Below, one piece after another: positions 44,477-52,460 of a stretch of DNA of 64,000 bases (positions are counted from its first letter, which is position 1; each line of letters starts with the position of its first letter). A program made the translations under genes and the position numbers. Under the pieces are notes generated by a model that saw nothing but the letters and a program-made list of their open reading frames with translations, did no database searches and was not told the DNA's origin. This DNA is from Nocardia seriolae NBRC 15557 (lineage in GTDB: Bacteria; Actinomycetota; Actinomycetes; Mycobacteriales; Mycobacteriaceae), in contig NZ_BJWY01000021.1 in the NCBI RefSeq assembly GCF_007990715.1, positions 1 through 64,000 of the forward strand, read 5' to 3'.

Positions 44477-46345
44477 TTATCCGAGCAGGGCGTCGACGAA
44501 GGCGCCGGGCTCGAAGGGGGCGAGATCATCCGCGCCCTCTCCCAAACCGACCAGTTTGACCGGTACGCCGAGCTCGTGTTGCACCTGGAACACGATGCCG
44601 CCCTTGGCGGTTCCGTCCAGCTTGGTCAGCGCCACGCCGGTGATGTCGACGACGTCGGCGAACACCCGCGCCTGCATCAGGCCGTTCTGGCCGACCGTCG
44701 AGTCCAGCACCAGGATGACCTCGTCCACCGCGGCCTTCTTCTCGACCACGCGCTTGACCTTGCCCAGCTCGTCCATCAGGCCGGTCTTGGTGTGCAGGCG
44801 GCCCGCGGTGTCGATGAGCACCACGTCCACGCCGCGCTCGATACCGGCGGACACGGCGTCGAACGCGACGGCCGCGGGGTCCGCGCCCTCCTTGCCGCGC
44901 ACGGTCTCCGCGCCCACGCGCTCGCCCCAGGTCTGCAGCTGATCGGCGGCGGCGGCGCGGAAGGTGTCGGCCGCGCCCAGCAGCACCCGGCGGCCGTCGG
45001 CCACCAGCACGCGCGCCAATTTGCCGGTGGTGGTGGTCTTTCCGGTGCCGTTCACGCCCACGACCAGCAGGATCGACGGGTGATCGGCGTGCGGTAGCGC
45101 CCGGATGGAGCGATCCAGCTCCGGCCGCAGCGCCTCGACGAGCACCTGGCGTAGCACTGCCCGCGCCTCGGTGGCGGTGCGCACGCTGCGCGACGCCATC
45201 TCCTCGCGCAGCCGCTCCACAATGGCCGCGGTGCTGGCCGTGCCCAGATCGGCCATGACGAGGGTGTCCTCGATCTCCTCCCAGGAGTCCTCGTCCAGAT
45301 CGCCACCGCCCAGCAGACCCAGCAGCGACTTGCCGACGGCGTTCTGCGACCGGGACAACCGCCCCCGCAGACGGGTCAGACGGCCGGAGGTGGGCTCGAT
45401 CTCGGCGATTTCGGCCGGAGCCGCGGCGGGAGCGGACGTTTCGGGCGCGGCAGCAGGCGCACCGGCGTGCGCGGCAACAGCGGCCTCCGCACCGGCGGCG
45501 ACCTCCGCGGCGGCAACCGCGGCCTCGGCGGCCTCCTCCGCGGCGGCCTCCTCCGAAAGCGGCTGCTCGGCAACCTCTCCCGCCCCCTTGTCGGCGGCAT
45601 CCTCCCCGGCCTGCCCGGCGGCCTCGAGTGCTGCGGCCCGCGCGTCGGCGTCGGATTCACGCACGCCCGCGGCCGTTGCAGCGACGGACTTCCCGACCGC
45701 GGCGGACTGATCGGCGTCCGCGGCGTATGCGGATTCGGCCTGGTCGGCCACGGCGGCCGTCGCGTCGGCGGCATTTCCGGAGCCGGTGCGATCGGAGGCA
45801 GCGCCCTTGGCGTCGGCGGACTTCCTCGCGTCGGCGGACGTCTCGGAGGCGGCGGTCCGATCGGCGTCGGCGGCCGTCGCGCCGTCGGACTCCTCGGACG
45901 CGGTGGTCCGATCGGCGGCGGTTTCGGAACCGGCAGCGGCGGTGGAATCGGCGGGTGTGACGGACTGCGCCGGGGCGGGCTCGGGGCCCTGCACCGGATC
46001 GGGGAGGCGGACGTTGGTGATGGTGCGCTTGGCGGCGTCGCGCGGGATGGCGGCGTCGTCGCCGACGTGGGGCTGGCCCTCGTCGTCGGTGCGCTCGGGC
46101 GGGAGGGGCACCGGCTTGGGCTTGGTCGCGGGGGCTTTCGCCTTCTCCGCGGCGCTGCCCTGGCTGAAGCTGAATCCGCGCGATGCCTGGTATCCGCCGG
46201 ACCGGTCGGTGACCTCCTTGGTCTCGGTGGTCTCCGGGGTCAGCGAGATGCGGCGGCGCTTGTTCAGGGCGTACCCGGCCACCAGCGCCACGAGCAGCAC
46301 CGCGGCGATCGCGGCGATGAGGATCCAAACTTCTGCAGTCGTCAC
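44477..46345 (-). CDS. ftsY: SRP receptor FtsY with an expanded linker
   Basis: 622-residue SRP receptor GTPase. A single N-terminal membrane helix (VWILIAAIAAVLLVALVAGY) is followed by a very long acidic, Ala/Asp/Ser/Glu-rich region (about residues 110-310) made of imperfect short repeats such as SAAADADRT and ADADQSAAVGK, then the NG domain: GRLSRSQNAVGKSLLGLLGG, Walker GVNGTGKTTTTGKLAR, DTAGRL and TKLDGTAKGG. The receptor is about 200 residues longer than mycobacterial FtsY, all in the linker. Divergent from a DUF2237 gene. Confidence 0.94.
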   Translation of the reverse strand: MTTAEVWILIAAIAAVLLVALVAGYALNKRRRISLTPETTETKEVTDRSGGYQASRGFSFSQGSAAEKAKAPATKPKPVPLPPERTDDEGQPHVGDDAAIPRDAAKRTITNVRLPDPVQGPEPAPAQSVTPADSTAAAGSETAADRTTASEESDGATAADADRTAASETSADARKSADAKGAASDRTGSGNAADATAAVADQAESAYAADADQSAAVGKSVAATAAGVRESDADARAAALEAAGQAGEDAADKGAGEVAEQPLSEEAAAEEAAEAAVAAAEVAAGAEAAVAAHAGAPAAAPETSAPAAAPAEIAEIEPTSGRLTRLRGRLSRSQNAVGKSLLGLLGGGDLDEDSWEEIEDTLVMADLGTASTAAIVERLREEMASRSVRTATEARAVLRQVLVEALRPELDRSIRALPHADHPSILLVVGVNGTGKTTTTGKLARVLVADGRRVLLGAADTFRAAAADQLQTWGERVGAETVRGKEGADPAAVAFDAVSAGIERGVDVVLIDTAGRLHTKTGLMDELGKVKRVVEKKAAVDEVILVLDSTVGQNGLMQARVFADVVDITGVALTKLDGTAKGGIVFQVQHELGVPVKLVGLGEGADDLAPFEPGAFVDALLG

Positions 46346-46530
46346 GCCCCCATCCTTTCAGAGGCGGTTGTATTGCCGGTTTCACACACCTACCGACGCG
46401 TCGAGGAGCAGTGTCATGTATCACACAGCGATGCCGCGCGGGCGTCGACACGCCGGGGCGAGGCCTGGAGATCCCAACAACTACCGACCGGTCTGCTCGA
46501 CTACGTGCCACAGTGCGGAAGGAGCGGCGA

Positions 46531-46950
46531 ATGCGACACCGAGACAATAGGATCGGCCCTGTGACCGATCGAAATGTGCTTGGGGGACCGCTCGAGGAGT
46601 GTGGCACCGATCCTCTCACCGGCTTCTACCGGGACGGATGCTGCAGCACCGGCCCCGAGGATTTGGGCAGCCACACCGTCTGCACGGTGGTGACCGCGGA
46701 GTTCCTGGAGCACCAGAAGTCGATCGGCAATGATCTCGTCACCCCGCGGCCCGAGAACAATTTCCCCGGCCTGCAGCCGGGGGACCGCTGGTGCGTGGTG
46801 GCGGTGCGCTGGCTGCACGCCCACGAGGACGGGGTGGCCGCGCCGGTGGTGCTGGCCGCCACCCACGAGAACGCCCTCGAGGTCGTACCGATGGACACCC
46901 TGCGCAAGTACGCCGTCGACGTCCCCGACGACGTCAGCGACCTGCTCTGA
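46531..46950 (+). CDS. DUF2237 family protein
   Basis: 139-residue protein of the DUF2237 family. Core: RNVLGGPLEECGTDPLTGFY, CCSTGPEDLGSHTVCTVVTA, FLEHQKSIGNDLVTPRPEN and WCVVAVRWLHAHEDGVAAPV. The conserved Cys residues are present; function unknown. ATG 46531 is preferred to GTG 46561 (VTDRN) because AGGAG lies six bases before it. The stop codon is the first of three tandem 25-bp repeat units. Confidence 0.85.
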   Translation: MRHRDNRIGPVTDRNVLGGPLEECGTDPLTGFYRDGCCSTGPEDLGSHTVCTVVTAEFLEHQKSIGNDLVTPRPENNFPGLQPGDRWCVVAVRWLHAHEDGVAAPVVLAATHENALEVVPMDTLRKYAVDVPDDVSDLL

Positions 46951-47022
46951 GCCCGCGGCGAACAACGTGCGCTGAGCCCGCGGCGAACAACGTGCGCTGA
47001 GCCCGCGGCGAACAACGTGCGC
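46948..47022. repeat. three exact 25-bp tandem repeats at a stop codon
   Basis: tgagcccgcggcgaacaacg plus tgcgc repeats three times without mismatch (46948-46972, 46973-46997, 46998-47022). The first unit starts with the TGA stop of the DUF2237 gene, and a partial fourth follows. In all frames this creates spurious open frames. Perfect identity means recent expansion. Confidence 0.95.
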
Positions 47023-47128
47023 TGAGCCCTGAGCGGCGGTGATAGTCCGCCGTTGGGGCTTGATTGGCCTGCCCTCGCAACCTGGTCGCGCAGCCGAAAC
47101 CGGCTGTGCGACAAAGGGAGGGAATTCC

Positions 47129-47773
47129 ATGTCAATCAAGAAACGGCTGGCCGGTCTCGCCGTCGGGGCCGCCGCGGTGGCCGCGAGCCTGGCGGTGGCC
47201 GCACCCGCGCACGCCGCCTCCGGCTTCGACCGCTGCCCGGACGGCTCCATCTGCCTGTTCACCCAGCCCAATGGCGGCGGCCAGATGGTGCCGTTCCGGA
47301 TCGGCGCGCCCGATCTGCGCTGGGTCGGGATCGACAAGAGCACGCAGTCGGTGTGGAACCGCACGGGCCACTACGTCACCGCTTTCGACGACTACCGCTA
47401 CCGGGGCAACGGAACCCGGTTCGCGCCGAACGAGAAGCGGCTCACGCCCGCCGGTTTCGTCAGCCTGGCGAACACCAGCTCGCTCACCGTGGAGGTCGAG
47501 TCGGCCTGGTACGACCGCTGCCCGCTGGGCACGCTGTGCCTGTTCGACGAGCCCAACGGCGAGGGCCACATGACCGTGGTGCGTTCCAGCGCACCGGATC
47601 TGGACCAGACCCGCATCGACGCCCACCCGGTGTCGCTGTGGAACCGGACCGGCGGGATGATCGCGTTCTACGACAAGACCTTCTACACCGGCAACAGCTT
47701 CCAGTTCGTCGACAATCTGAAGATCTCGGCGTCACCGGTGCGGCAGAATTCGCATTCGCTGAAGCTCCCGTGA
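47129..47773 (+). CDS. secreted protein with two I36-type inhibitor domains
   Basis: 214-residue exported protein. A signal peptide (LAVGAAAVAASLAVAAPAHA, cleavage near residue 31) precedes two similar 85-residue halves, each beginning FDRCPDGSICLFTQPNGGG / YDRCPLGTLCLFDEPNGEG and containing WNRTGHYVTAFDDYRY / WNRTGGMIAFYDKTFY. The paired Cys and aromatic pattern match the peptidase inhibitor I36 (SMPI) fold, related to crystallins. ATG 47129 with GGGAGGG upstream. It probably inhibits a metalloprotease outside the cell, but targets are unknown. Confidence 0.83.
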   Translation: MSIKKRLAGLAVGAAAVAASLAVAAPAHAASGFDRCPDGSICLFTQPNGGGQMVPFRIGAPDLRWVGIDKSTQSVWNRTGHYVTAFDDYRYRGNGTRFAPNEKRLTPAGFVSLANTSSLTVEVESAWYDRCPLGTLCLFDEPNGEGHMTVVRSSAPDLDQTRIDAHPVSLWNRTGGMIAFYDKTFYTGNSFQFVDNLKISASPVRQNSHSLKLP

Positions 47774-47775
47774 GT

Positions 47776-48708
47776 TCAGCCGGTGGTGGTGGGCAGCCCG
47801 GTCTCGCCGTTGTCGTGCAGCAGGGTGTCACCGCTCTTGCGCAGTAAAGCGTCGGTGGCGCTGCGTAATTCGCCCCGGGCCGCGCAAAGCTGCGGGTCCG
47901 AGGCGAAGGCCAGCCGATCCGCGCTGGCCTGTAGCGGGGCATTGAGCACCTGCAGCGTGATGGCGGCGGCGATGGCCCCGAAGAACAGCGCGACCGGGGC
48001 GGGCCGCTCCCCCGCCAGCGCCAGGGCCAGCGCGGCCTGACCGCCGAAGACGGCCGCGGTGGCCGCCGAGACCACCAGCGAGTGGATCATGGCCGCGCGC
48101 AGGGACTCGCCCTCGTCGAAGGCGTCGAGCACGGCGATGCCCAGGCCCAGCACCACCAGGTCGGCGGCCAGCACCGAGAGCATGGCGGTGCGCGGCAGCA
48201 CGTTGAGCCCCAACAGGATCAGCGCCGCGCTCAGCCCGAGCAGCAGCGCGCCGACGGTGAGCAGTCCGGACGCCGATCGGCGCGCGTCCTCCGACCATTC
48301 GGCGTGCTGGCCGAGCATGCCCAGCATGGTGCCCAGCAGCGCGAGCAGGGTGAGCGCGCCGAGCAGGTAGCCGGCGGGCAGGAAGCCGCCGACCGCGGGC
48401 ATGGCCAGCAGCGCGCACAGCGGCAACAGCCCGACGCGCCACAGCCGGTCGACCCGTTCGACGGCCCGAACGGGCAACAGCCGCACGAACACTCCGCTGA
48501 AGGCCAGCACCGGCGCGCACACCAGCACGATCCGCACGCCGTCGAACCAGGGCTCGCCACCCGCCAGCCGATCGGCCACCACCGCCGCCGCACATACCAG
48601 CAAACCGCTGGCAGCCCTGCGTAACAATGGCTTTCGCGGATCCCGCGCCAGCAGATACAGACCGAGCCACCATGCGACACCGAACGTCGCGGCCGACACC
48701 CACACCAC
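47776..48708 (-). CDS. polytopic membrane protein, possible sensor remnant
   Basis: 310-residue protein with seven or eight hydrophobic segments (for example LLALLGTMLGMLG, ILLGLNVLPRTAMLSVLAAD, AITLQVLNAP) and a short cytoplasmic C-terminal region ASADRLAFASDPQLCAARGE that resembles the linker before an HTH or kinase domain in membrane-sensor regulators. The protein ends shortly after, so an effector domain may have been lost. Start GTG 48708 is uncertain. Convergent on the I36 gene with a 2-bp gap. Confidence 0.6.
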   Translation of the reverse strand: MVWVSAATFGVAWWLGLYLLARDPRKPLLRRAASGLLVCAAAVVADRLAGGEPWFDGVRIVLVCAPVLAFSGVFVRLLPVRAVERVDRLWRVGLLPLCALLAMPAVGGFLPAGYLLGALTLLALLGTMLGMLGQHAEWSEDARRSASGLLTVGALLLGLSAALILLGLNVLPRTAMLSVLAADLVVLGLGIAVLDAFDEGESLRAAMIHSLVVSAATAAVFGGQAALALALAGERPAPVALFFGAIAAAITLQVLNAPLQASADRLAFASDPQLCAARGELRSATDALLRKSGDTLLHDNGETGLPTTTG

Positions 48709-48939
48709 GCAGGGAGCGTACTGCCCCGCTGCCCGTTTGCGGGTTGTTACAAAGACACCGTATATGCCCTTCTACCAGTGGATTTCGGCCTGAAACCGGT
48801 CTCGTCACACCTTCGCATCCGTTCGGACACACCCAGGTCACGAAGCCCCGCAACGGCTTTCACGGAATGCCGTGCGGAGGCGAACCGAATGGGCGCTCCG
48901 ACCGTGTATCCGCGGTACGGAACCGACGATCGGGAGAGC

Positions 48940-49337
48940 ATGACCACACCCAACCGGCCGCATCCACTGCTGCGTCTCGGCCTGGCGCTCGCGGCGTTCC
49001 TGCTGGCAGCGGCGCTCAGCGCCACCGCGCGCGCAGACCCGGAGCCGGGGCCCACCATCACCCTCGACGGCGGTGGTCACGCCACCTTCTCCGCAACCGT
49101 GGCCGAGGGCCGGAGCAAGTCCGTCGTCCTCGGCTTCACGGCGGGTCCGAAGGTAACGGTCTCGATCACCTCGCCATCCGACAACGCCGGGTGACCATCA
49201 GCGACCCGGACCGGAAAACGGTTGTGCCGGAGGGAACCTCGGCGACCTTCGAGAAGATCACCGCGGGCAGCTGGACCTTCCTCGTCACCTCCCGCGGCGG
49301 GGCCGCGAGCTACACGCTGACCATCACGGCCACGTGA
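48940..49337 (+). pseudogene. frameshifted secreted protein gene
   Basis: ATG 48940 (GGGAG four bases before it) opens MTTPNRPHPLLRLGLALAAF with a good signal peptide (cleavage near ATARA). The frame continues to SITSPSDNAG and stops at 49192-49194. From just before that stop, the frame one base earlier continues VTISDPDRKTVVPEGTSATF to SYTLTITAT and a stop at 49335-49337. One extra base near 49188 would join the two into a 132-residue beta-rich protein. I call this a frameshift (real or sequencing error), not two genes. Confidence 0.6.
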
Positions 49338-49376
49338 CCACCGGCGCTTCCGGTTGTCACACGCGAGCCGCCATGG

Positions 49377-50408
49377 TCACCCGACAGCAGGCGTGGCCAT
49401 GGCGGCGTGGCGGCGGCGATGGGCCTTCTGGCGGCAGGCGGGCGAGCAGTAGCGCGGCGGGCGACCGGTGCCGGTCGACCGGACCGGGGTGGCGCAGATC
49501 GGGCAGTGCGGCGCGGGGGTTTCGTTACGCACGGCCGTTTCGTCACCGTGCGCAACGGGGTTTCGGTGTTTCGTTACGGCCCCGGGGCGGGCCCGCATCG
49601 AGTCCAGGACCAGGGCGACCGGTCGCGACAGTCCCGGGTCGGGGCTGAGGCGTTGCATGGCAACGCATCCGGTGAACAGGGCGAGCACGTCGCTCAGGAG
49701 CAGGTCGGGCCGGACCGCGCCCCGGCGCTGCGCGGCGGTGAGCAGATCGTCGAGCGCGGTGTGGAACCGCGCCCCCGCGTCCTGAACCAGCTCGCGCGGC
49801 CAGCCGTCATTGCTGACCAGGTCGCACACCGCCTGATTGCGGTGCGCGGAGGTGATCACCTCGGCGCAGAAGGAGAAGAACGCCGCACCGGGATCGGCGG
49901 CGTCGCGCAGCCGGTGGGCCAGCGCGGTGAGCCGGTCGATGCGCTGCTGCATGACCGCTTCCAGCAGCGCGGTTTTCGTCGGGAAATGCCGATGGACCGT
50001 CCCCGCGCCCACCCCCGCGCGCCGCGCCACCTCGGCCAGCGAGACCGAGACGCCGCCCTGGGCGAGGGCCCGTTGCGCGGCAGCGAGCACCAACGCCCGA
50101 TTGCGACGAGCATCGGCGCGTGAATTCGGACCGGCACCGAACCGCGCGATATCCGCACCGGTCCGGGCCGCCCGACTCGGCCGAGCCACATCCGGTCCGG
50201 GCCGGGCCACATCCACGCCGACCTGGGCCGTGCCCGCGCCACGCCGGGCCGGGCCCGCACCGGGCCGGGCTGTGTCCGCACCGGGCCGGGCTGTGTCCGC
50301 ACCAGGCCGGGCTGTGTCCGCGCCGGGCCTCGCCATGTCTGCACCGGGCTGCGCCGCAGCTGGGGTGCGCACCGTCGATGTGGGGCGGGATGGGGTGGGT
50401 GCGGGCAT
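49377..50408 (-). CDS. TetR-family regulator with heptad leader and C-terminal zinc motif
   Basis: 343-residue TetR regulator. The HTH (VSLAEVARRAGVGAGTVHRHFP) sits at about residues 100-120 instead of near the start, behind an N-terminal tail that repeats ARPGADT four times. The ligand domain contains FFSFCAEVITSAHRNQAVCD. The C-terminus carries CPICATPVRSTG and PPRYCSPACRQKAHRRR, a CxxC...CxxxC zinc-ribbon-like tail absent from most TetR proteins. Start ATG 50408; TTG 50441 is possible. Divergent from an NmrA-type gene that it should repress. Confidence 0.8.
   Translation of the reverse strand: MPAPTPSRPTSTVRTPAAAQPGADMARPGADTARPGADTARPGADTARPGAGPARRGAGTAQVGVDVARPGPDVARPSRAARTGADIARFGAGPNSRADARRNRALVLAAAQRALAQGGVSVSLAEVARRAGVGAGTVHRHFPTKTALLEAVMQQRIDRLTALAHRLRDAADPGAAFFSFCAEVITSAHRNQAVCDLVSNDGWPRELVQDAGARFHTALDDLLTAAQRRGAVRPDLLLSDVLALFTGCVAMQRLSPDPGLSRPVALVLDSMRARPGAVTKHRNPVAHGDETAVRNETPAPHCPICATPVRSTGTGRPPRYCSPACRQKAHRRRHAAMATPAVG
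50256..50339. repeat. 21-bp tandem repeats coding for ARPGADT heptads
   Basis: Four copies of a 21-bp unit (cgcaccgggccgggctgtgtc and variants) at 50256-50276, 50277-50297, 50298-50318 and 50319-50339. Less similar GGCCGGGC units extend to about 50200. In frame they encode the repeated heptad at the N-terminus of the TetR protein. Confidence 0.85.
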
Positions 50409-50471
50409 TTCGTTACGCGGGTCCTTTCCGTTGCTGGCCAACGGAAACGGGGCGGTTCTAGCGTCCGGATG

Positions 50472-50487
50472 CGGGTCGACCGACCCG
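50472..50487. promoter_or_regulatory. candidate TetR operator between tetR-type and NmrA genes
   Basis: cgggtcg-ac-cgacccg is a perfect 7-bp dyad (50472-50478 / 50481-50487) in the 104-bp divergent gap, 25 bp from the NmrA start and 64 bp from the regulator start. This is a typical position for an operator controlling both genes. Confidence 0.6.
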
Positions 50488-50512
50488 AATACTACCGAAC
50501 GAACGGGCGGCA

Positions 50513-51430
50513 GTGTCTTCTCGGAATGAATCGTCTACTCGCAGTGATCTGATCCTGGTGACCGGCGCGACCGGTAAGCAGGGTGGCGCGACCGCGCGGC
50601 GGTTGCTGGCCGTCGGGCGGCGGGTGCGGGCGCTGGTGCGGGATGCGGAATCGCCTGCGGCGCGGGAGCTCGCGGCGGCGGGCGCGGAACTGGCCGTCGG
50701 GGATTTCGACGAGCCGGGTGGTCTGGGGGCCGCGCTGACAGGGGTGGATTCGGCCTTCCTGGTGCCGCCCGCCACCTTCGGGCCGAACGGTTGGGATGTC
50801 GGTTTGGAGGTCGAACGCGGTACCCGGTTCATCGAGGCCGCGCAGGCGGCGGGCGTGGAATTCGTCGTGTTCACCACCGTCGCCTCCTATACCGATGACG
50901 GCAAGTGGGGTGCGCAGGGCAAGCGGCAGGTGGAGGAGGCGCTGCGGAACAGCGGCCTGCACTGGACGATCCTGCGTCCGGCGCGGTTCATGGAGAACTA
51001 CTTCATGCGGGGATACCCGGTGGACGGCATCAATGACGGTGTGCACAAACAGCTGTTCCCGGCCGACCGGCCGATCCAGGCCGTCGCTGTGGCCGATATC
51101 GCCGTGTTCGCACAACTGGCCTTCGACGATCCGGCCCGATTCCACGGCGAGACCCTCGAATTGGCGGGTGACGCGCTCACCATGCCGGCCGCCGCCGCGG
51201 CGATCAGCGCCGCCATCGGGCAGCCGGTGCGCTACCGGGAGGCGTCGGAAGCCGAGGCCGAGGCGATGGGCCCGGAGGTGGCGGCGGCTTGGCGGCTGTC
51301 GCGGGAGGGCCAGGGCTGGCACGCCGATATCGCGGCGCTGCGCGAAATCCATCCCGGGCTGCGGACTCTCGACGCGTGGCTGGCGGAAACCGGTGCGGCG
51401 CGGTTGAAATCGCTGTCGGCCGAGGGCTGA
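50513..51430 (+). CDS. NmrA-like NAD(P)-binding protein
   Basis: 305-residue protein of the NmrA/HSCARG group of atypical SDRs. LILVTGATGKQGGATARRLL is the nucleotide-binding loop; FVVFTTVASYTDDGKWGAQG and the ILRPARFMENYF segment follow. It has no catalytic Tyr-Lys pair, so it may act as a redox sensor or a quinone/NAD(P)H-binding enzyme. Start GTG 50513. Divergent from a TetR regulator; a strong hairpin follows. Confidence 0.86.
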   Translation: MSSRNESSTRSDLILVTGATGKQGGATARRLLAVGRRVRALVRDAESPAARELAAAGAELAVGDFDEPGGLGAALTGVDSAFLVPPATFGPNGWDVGLEVERGTRFIEAAQAAGVEFVVFTTVASYTDDGKWGAQGKRQVEEALRNSGLHWTILRPARFMENYFMRGYPVDGINDGVHKQLFPADRPIQAVAVADIAVFAQLAFDDPARFHGETLELAGDALTMPAAAAAISAAIGQPVRYREASEAEAEAMGPEVAAAWRLSREGQGWHADIAALREIHPGLRTLDAWLAETGAARLKSLSAEG

Positions 51431-51487
51431 GACCCGCGCCGAGGCTGAAATCCAACGGGAGAGCGTAATCCGACGAGCAGGCCGCAA

Positions 51488-51524
51488 TCCGGCGAGGAAG
51501 CCGCGCGGTGGCCTCCTCGCCGGA
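51488..51524. terminator. bidirectional terminator between NmrA-like and phosphatase genes
   Basis: tccggcgagga (51488-51498) and tcctcgccgga (51514-51524) form an 11-bp perfect stem, extended inward by gcc/ggc after one mismatch, with a 7-nt loop. The NmrA gene (plus) ends 57 bp left, the phosphatase (minus) ends 109 bp right. Confidence 0.7.
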
Positions 51525-51633
51525 CGTCCGATCCCACTCGCCGGATATCCGACTCTGCTCTCTGGTATCCGATCCAGCTTACCGGGCATCAGATCCGGTC
51601 GGCCGGGGCCGATCAGGTTCTCCGGGAACCGGA

Positions 51634-52275
51634 TCAGGCCAGCGCGCCGTCGTAGTCGGGCAGTTTGAAGGTCTGCTGGGCGTGGCCGCCGGACAGGTCG
51701 GAGGCGCTGTTGCCGATATTGGCGACGATGGTGTAGCCCTGGCCCTCGATGGCGGCACGGGTGGCGGTCTTGTAGTCGGCGAGGGCGGCCGCGCCGCTGG
51801 AGCCGGTGGTGAGGCCGCCACCGTAGAGGCCGTCCACCGAATAGCCGACCGAGGACAGGTTGATCTGGGTGTAGAAGTTCATGAGCGCGGGCCGGCCGGT
51901 CACGAAGATGATGGCCGCGCCCTGACTCTTGGCCCACTGCGCCAGTTGCAGGATGGGCGGGATGGCCGGGGTGATCGGGCCCGGGTGGTAGCTGGTCTCG
52001 AGCACGGTGTTGTCGACGTCGAAGACGATGGCGGGCTTGGTGGTTCCGGGCAGCGCGGCGCGCAGGTAGGTCTTCGCGGCGGCGGCGACCGTGGTGACGT
52101 CGCTGATCCACTGGCTGTAGGGCGGCAGATTGGCGCTGCCGCCGGAGCCGGACAGGGATCCGGTGCCCGAGCCCGAGGCCGATCCGGAGGATCCGGAATC
52201 GGCCAGGGCGACGGGCAGCGGGGCGACCAGGCCGACGGCGATGCCGACGGCCAGTACGGAGATGAAGCGTCTCAT
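51634..52275 (-). CDS. secreted HAD-family acid phosphatase
   Basis: 213-residue exported enzyme of the HAD class B acid phosphatase type. A signal peptide (SVLAVGIAVGLVAPLPVALA) is followed by a Ser/Gly linker (about residues 27-47), then IVFDVDNTVLETSY (DxDxT motif, nucleophile Asp), IIFVTGRPALMN (motif II Thr), a Lys in DYKTATR and a final NIGNSASDL. It should hydrolyse phosphomonoesters outside the membrane. Start ATG 52275 (MRRFISVLAV). Confidence 0.86.
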   Translation of the reverse strand: MRRFISVLAVGIAVGLVAPLPVALADSGSSGSASGSGTGSLSGSGGSANLPPYSQWISDVTTVAAAAKTYLRAALPGTTKPAIVFDVDNTVLETSYHPGPITPAIPPILQLAQWAKSQGAAIIFVTGRPALMNFYTQINLSSVGYSVDGLYGGGLTTGSSGAAALADYKTATRAAIEGQGYTIVANIGNSASDLSGGHAQQTFKLPDYDGALA

Positions 52276-52460
52276 GCGGCGGACGCTAGCGCCCACATTG
52301 TGCGACGCGCAGGCGTTTCACTTTGTCGCGGGCCGCAATCCCGCTGAGCGAGACGAATATTCGAATCGATCGTCACCGGCAGAAGCTCAGTCGTCGCAAG
52401 CGGAAGCGATGATCCGGCCGCCGTGTTGCCGCACGGGGCATCACAGTGCCACGCAGCGCC

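Noticed and set aside
46948..47022. Possible CRISPR or small RNA array
   Set aside because: No spacers between the 25-bp units.
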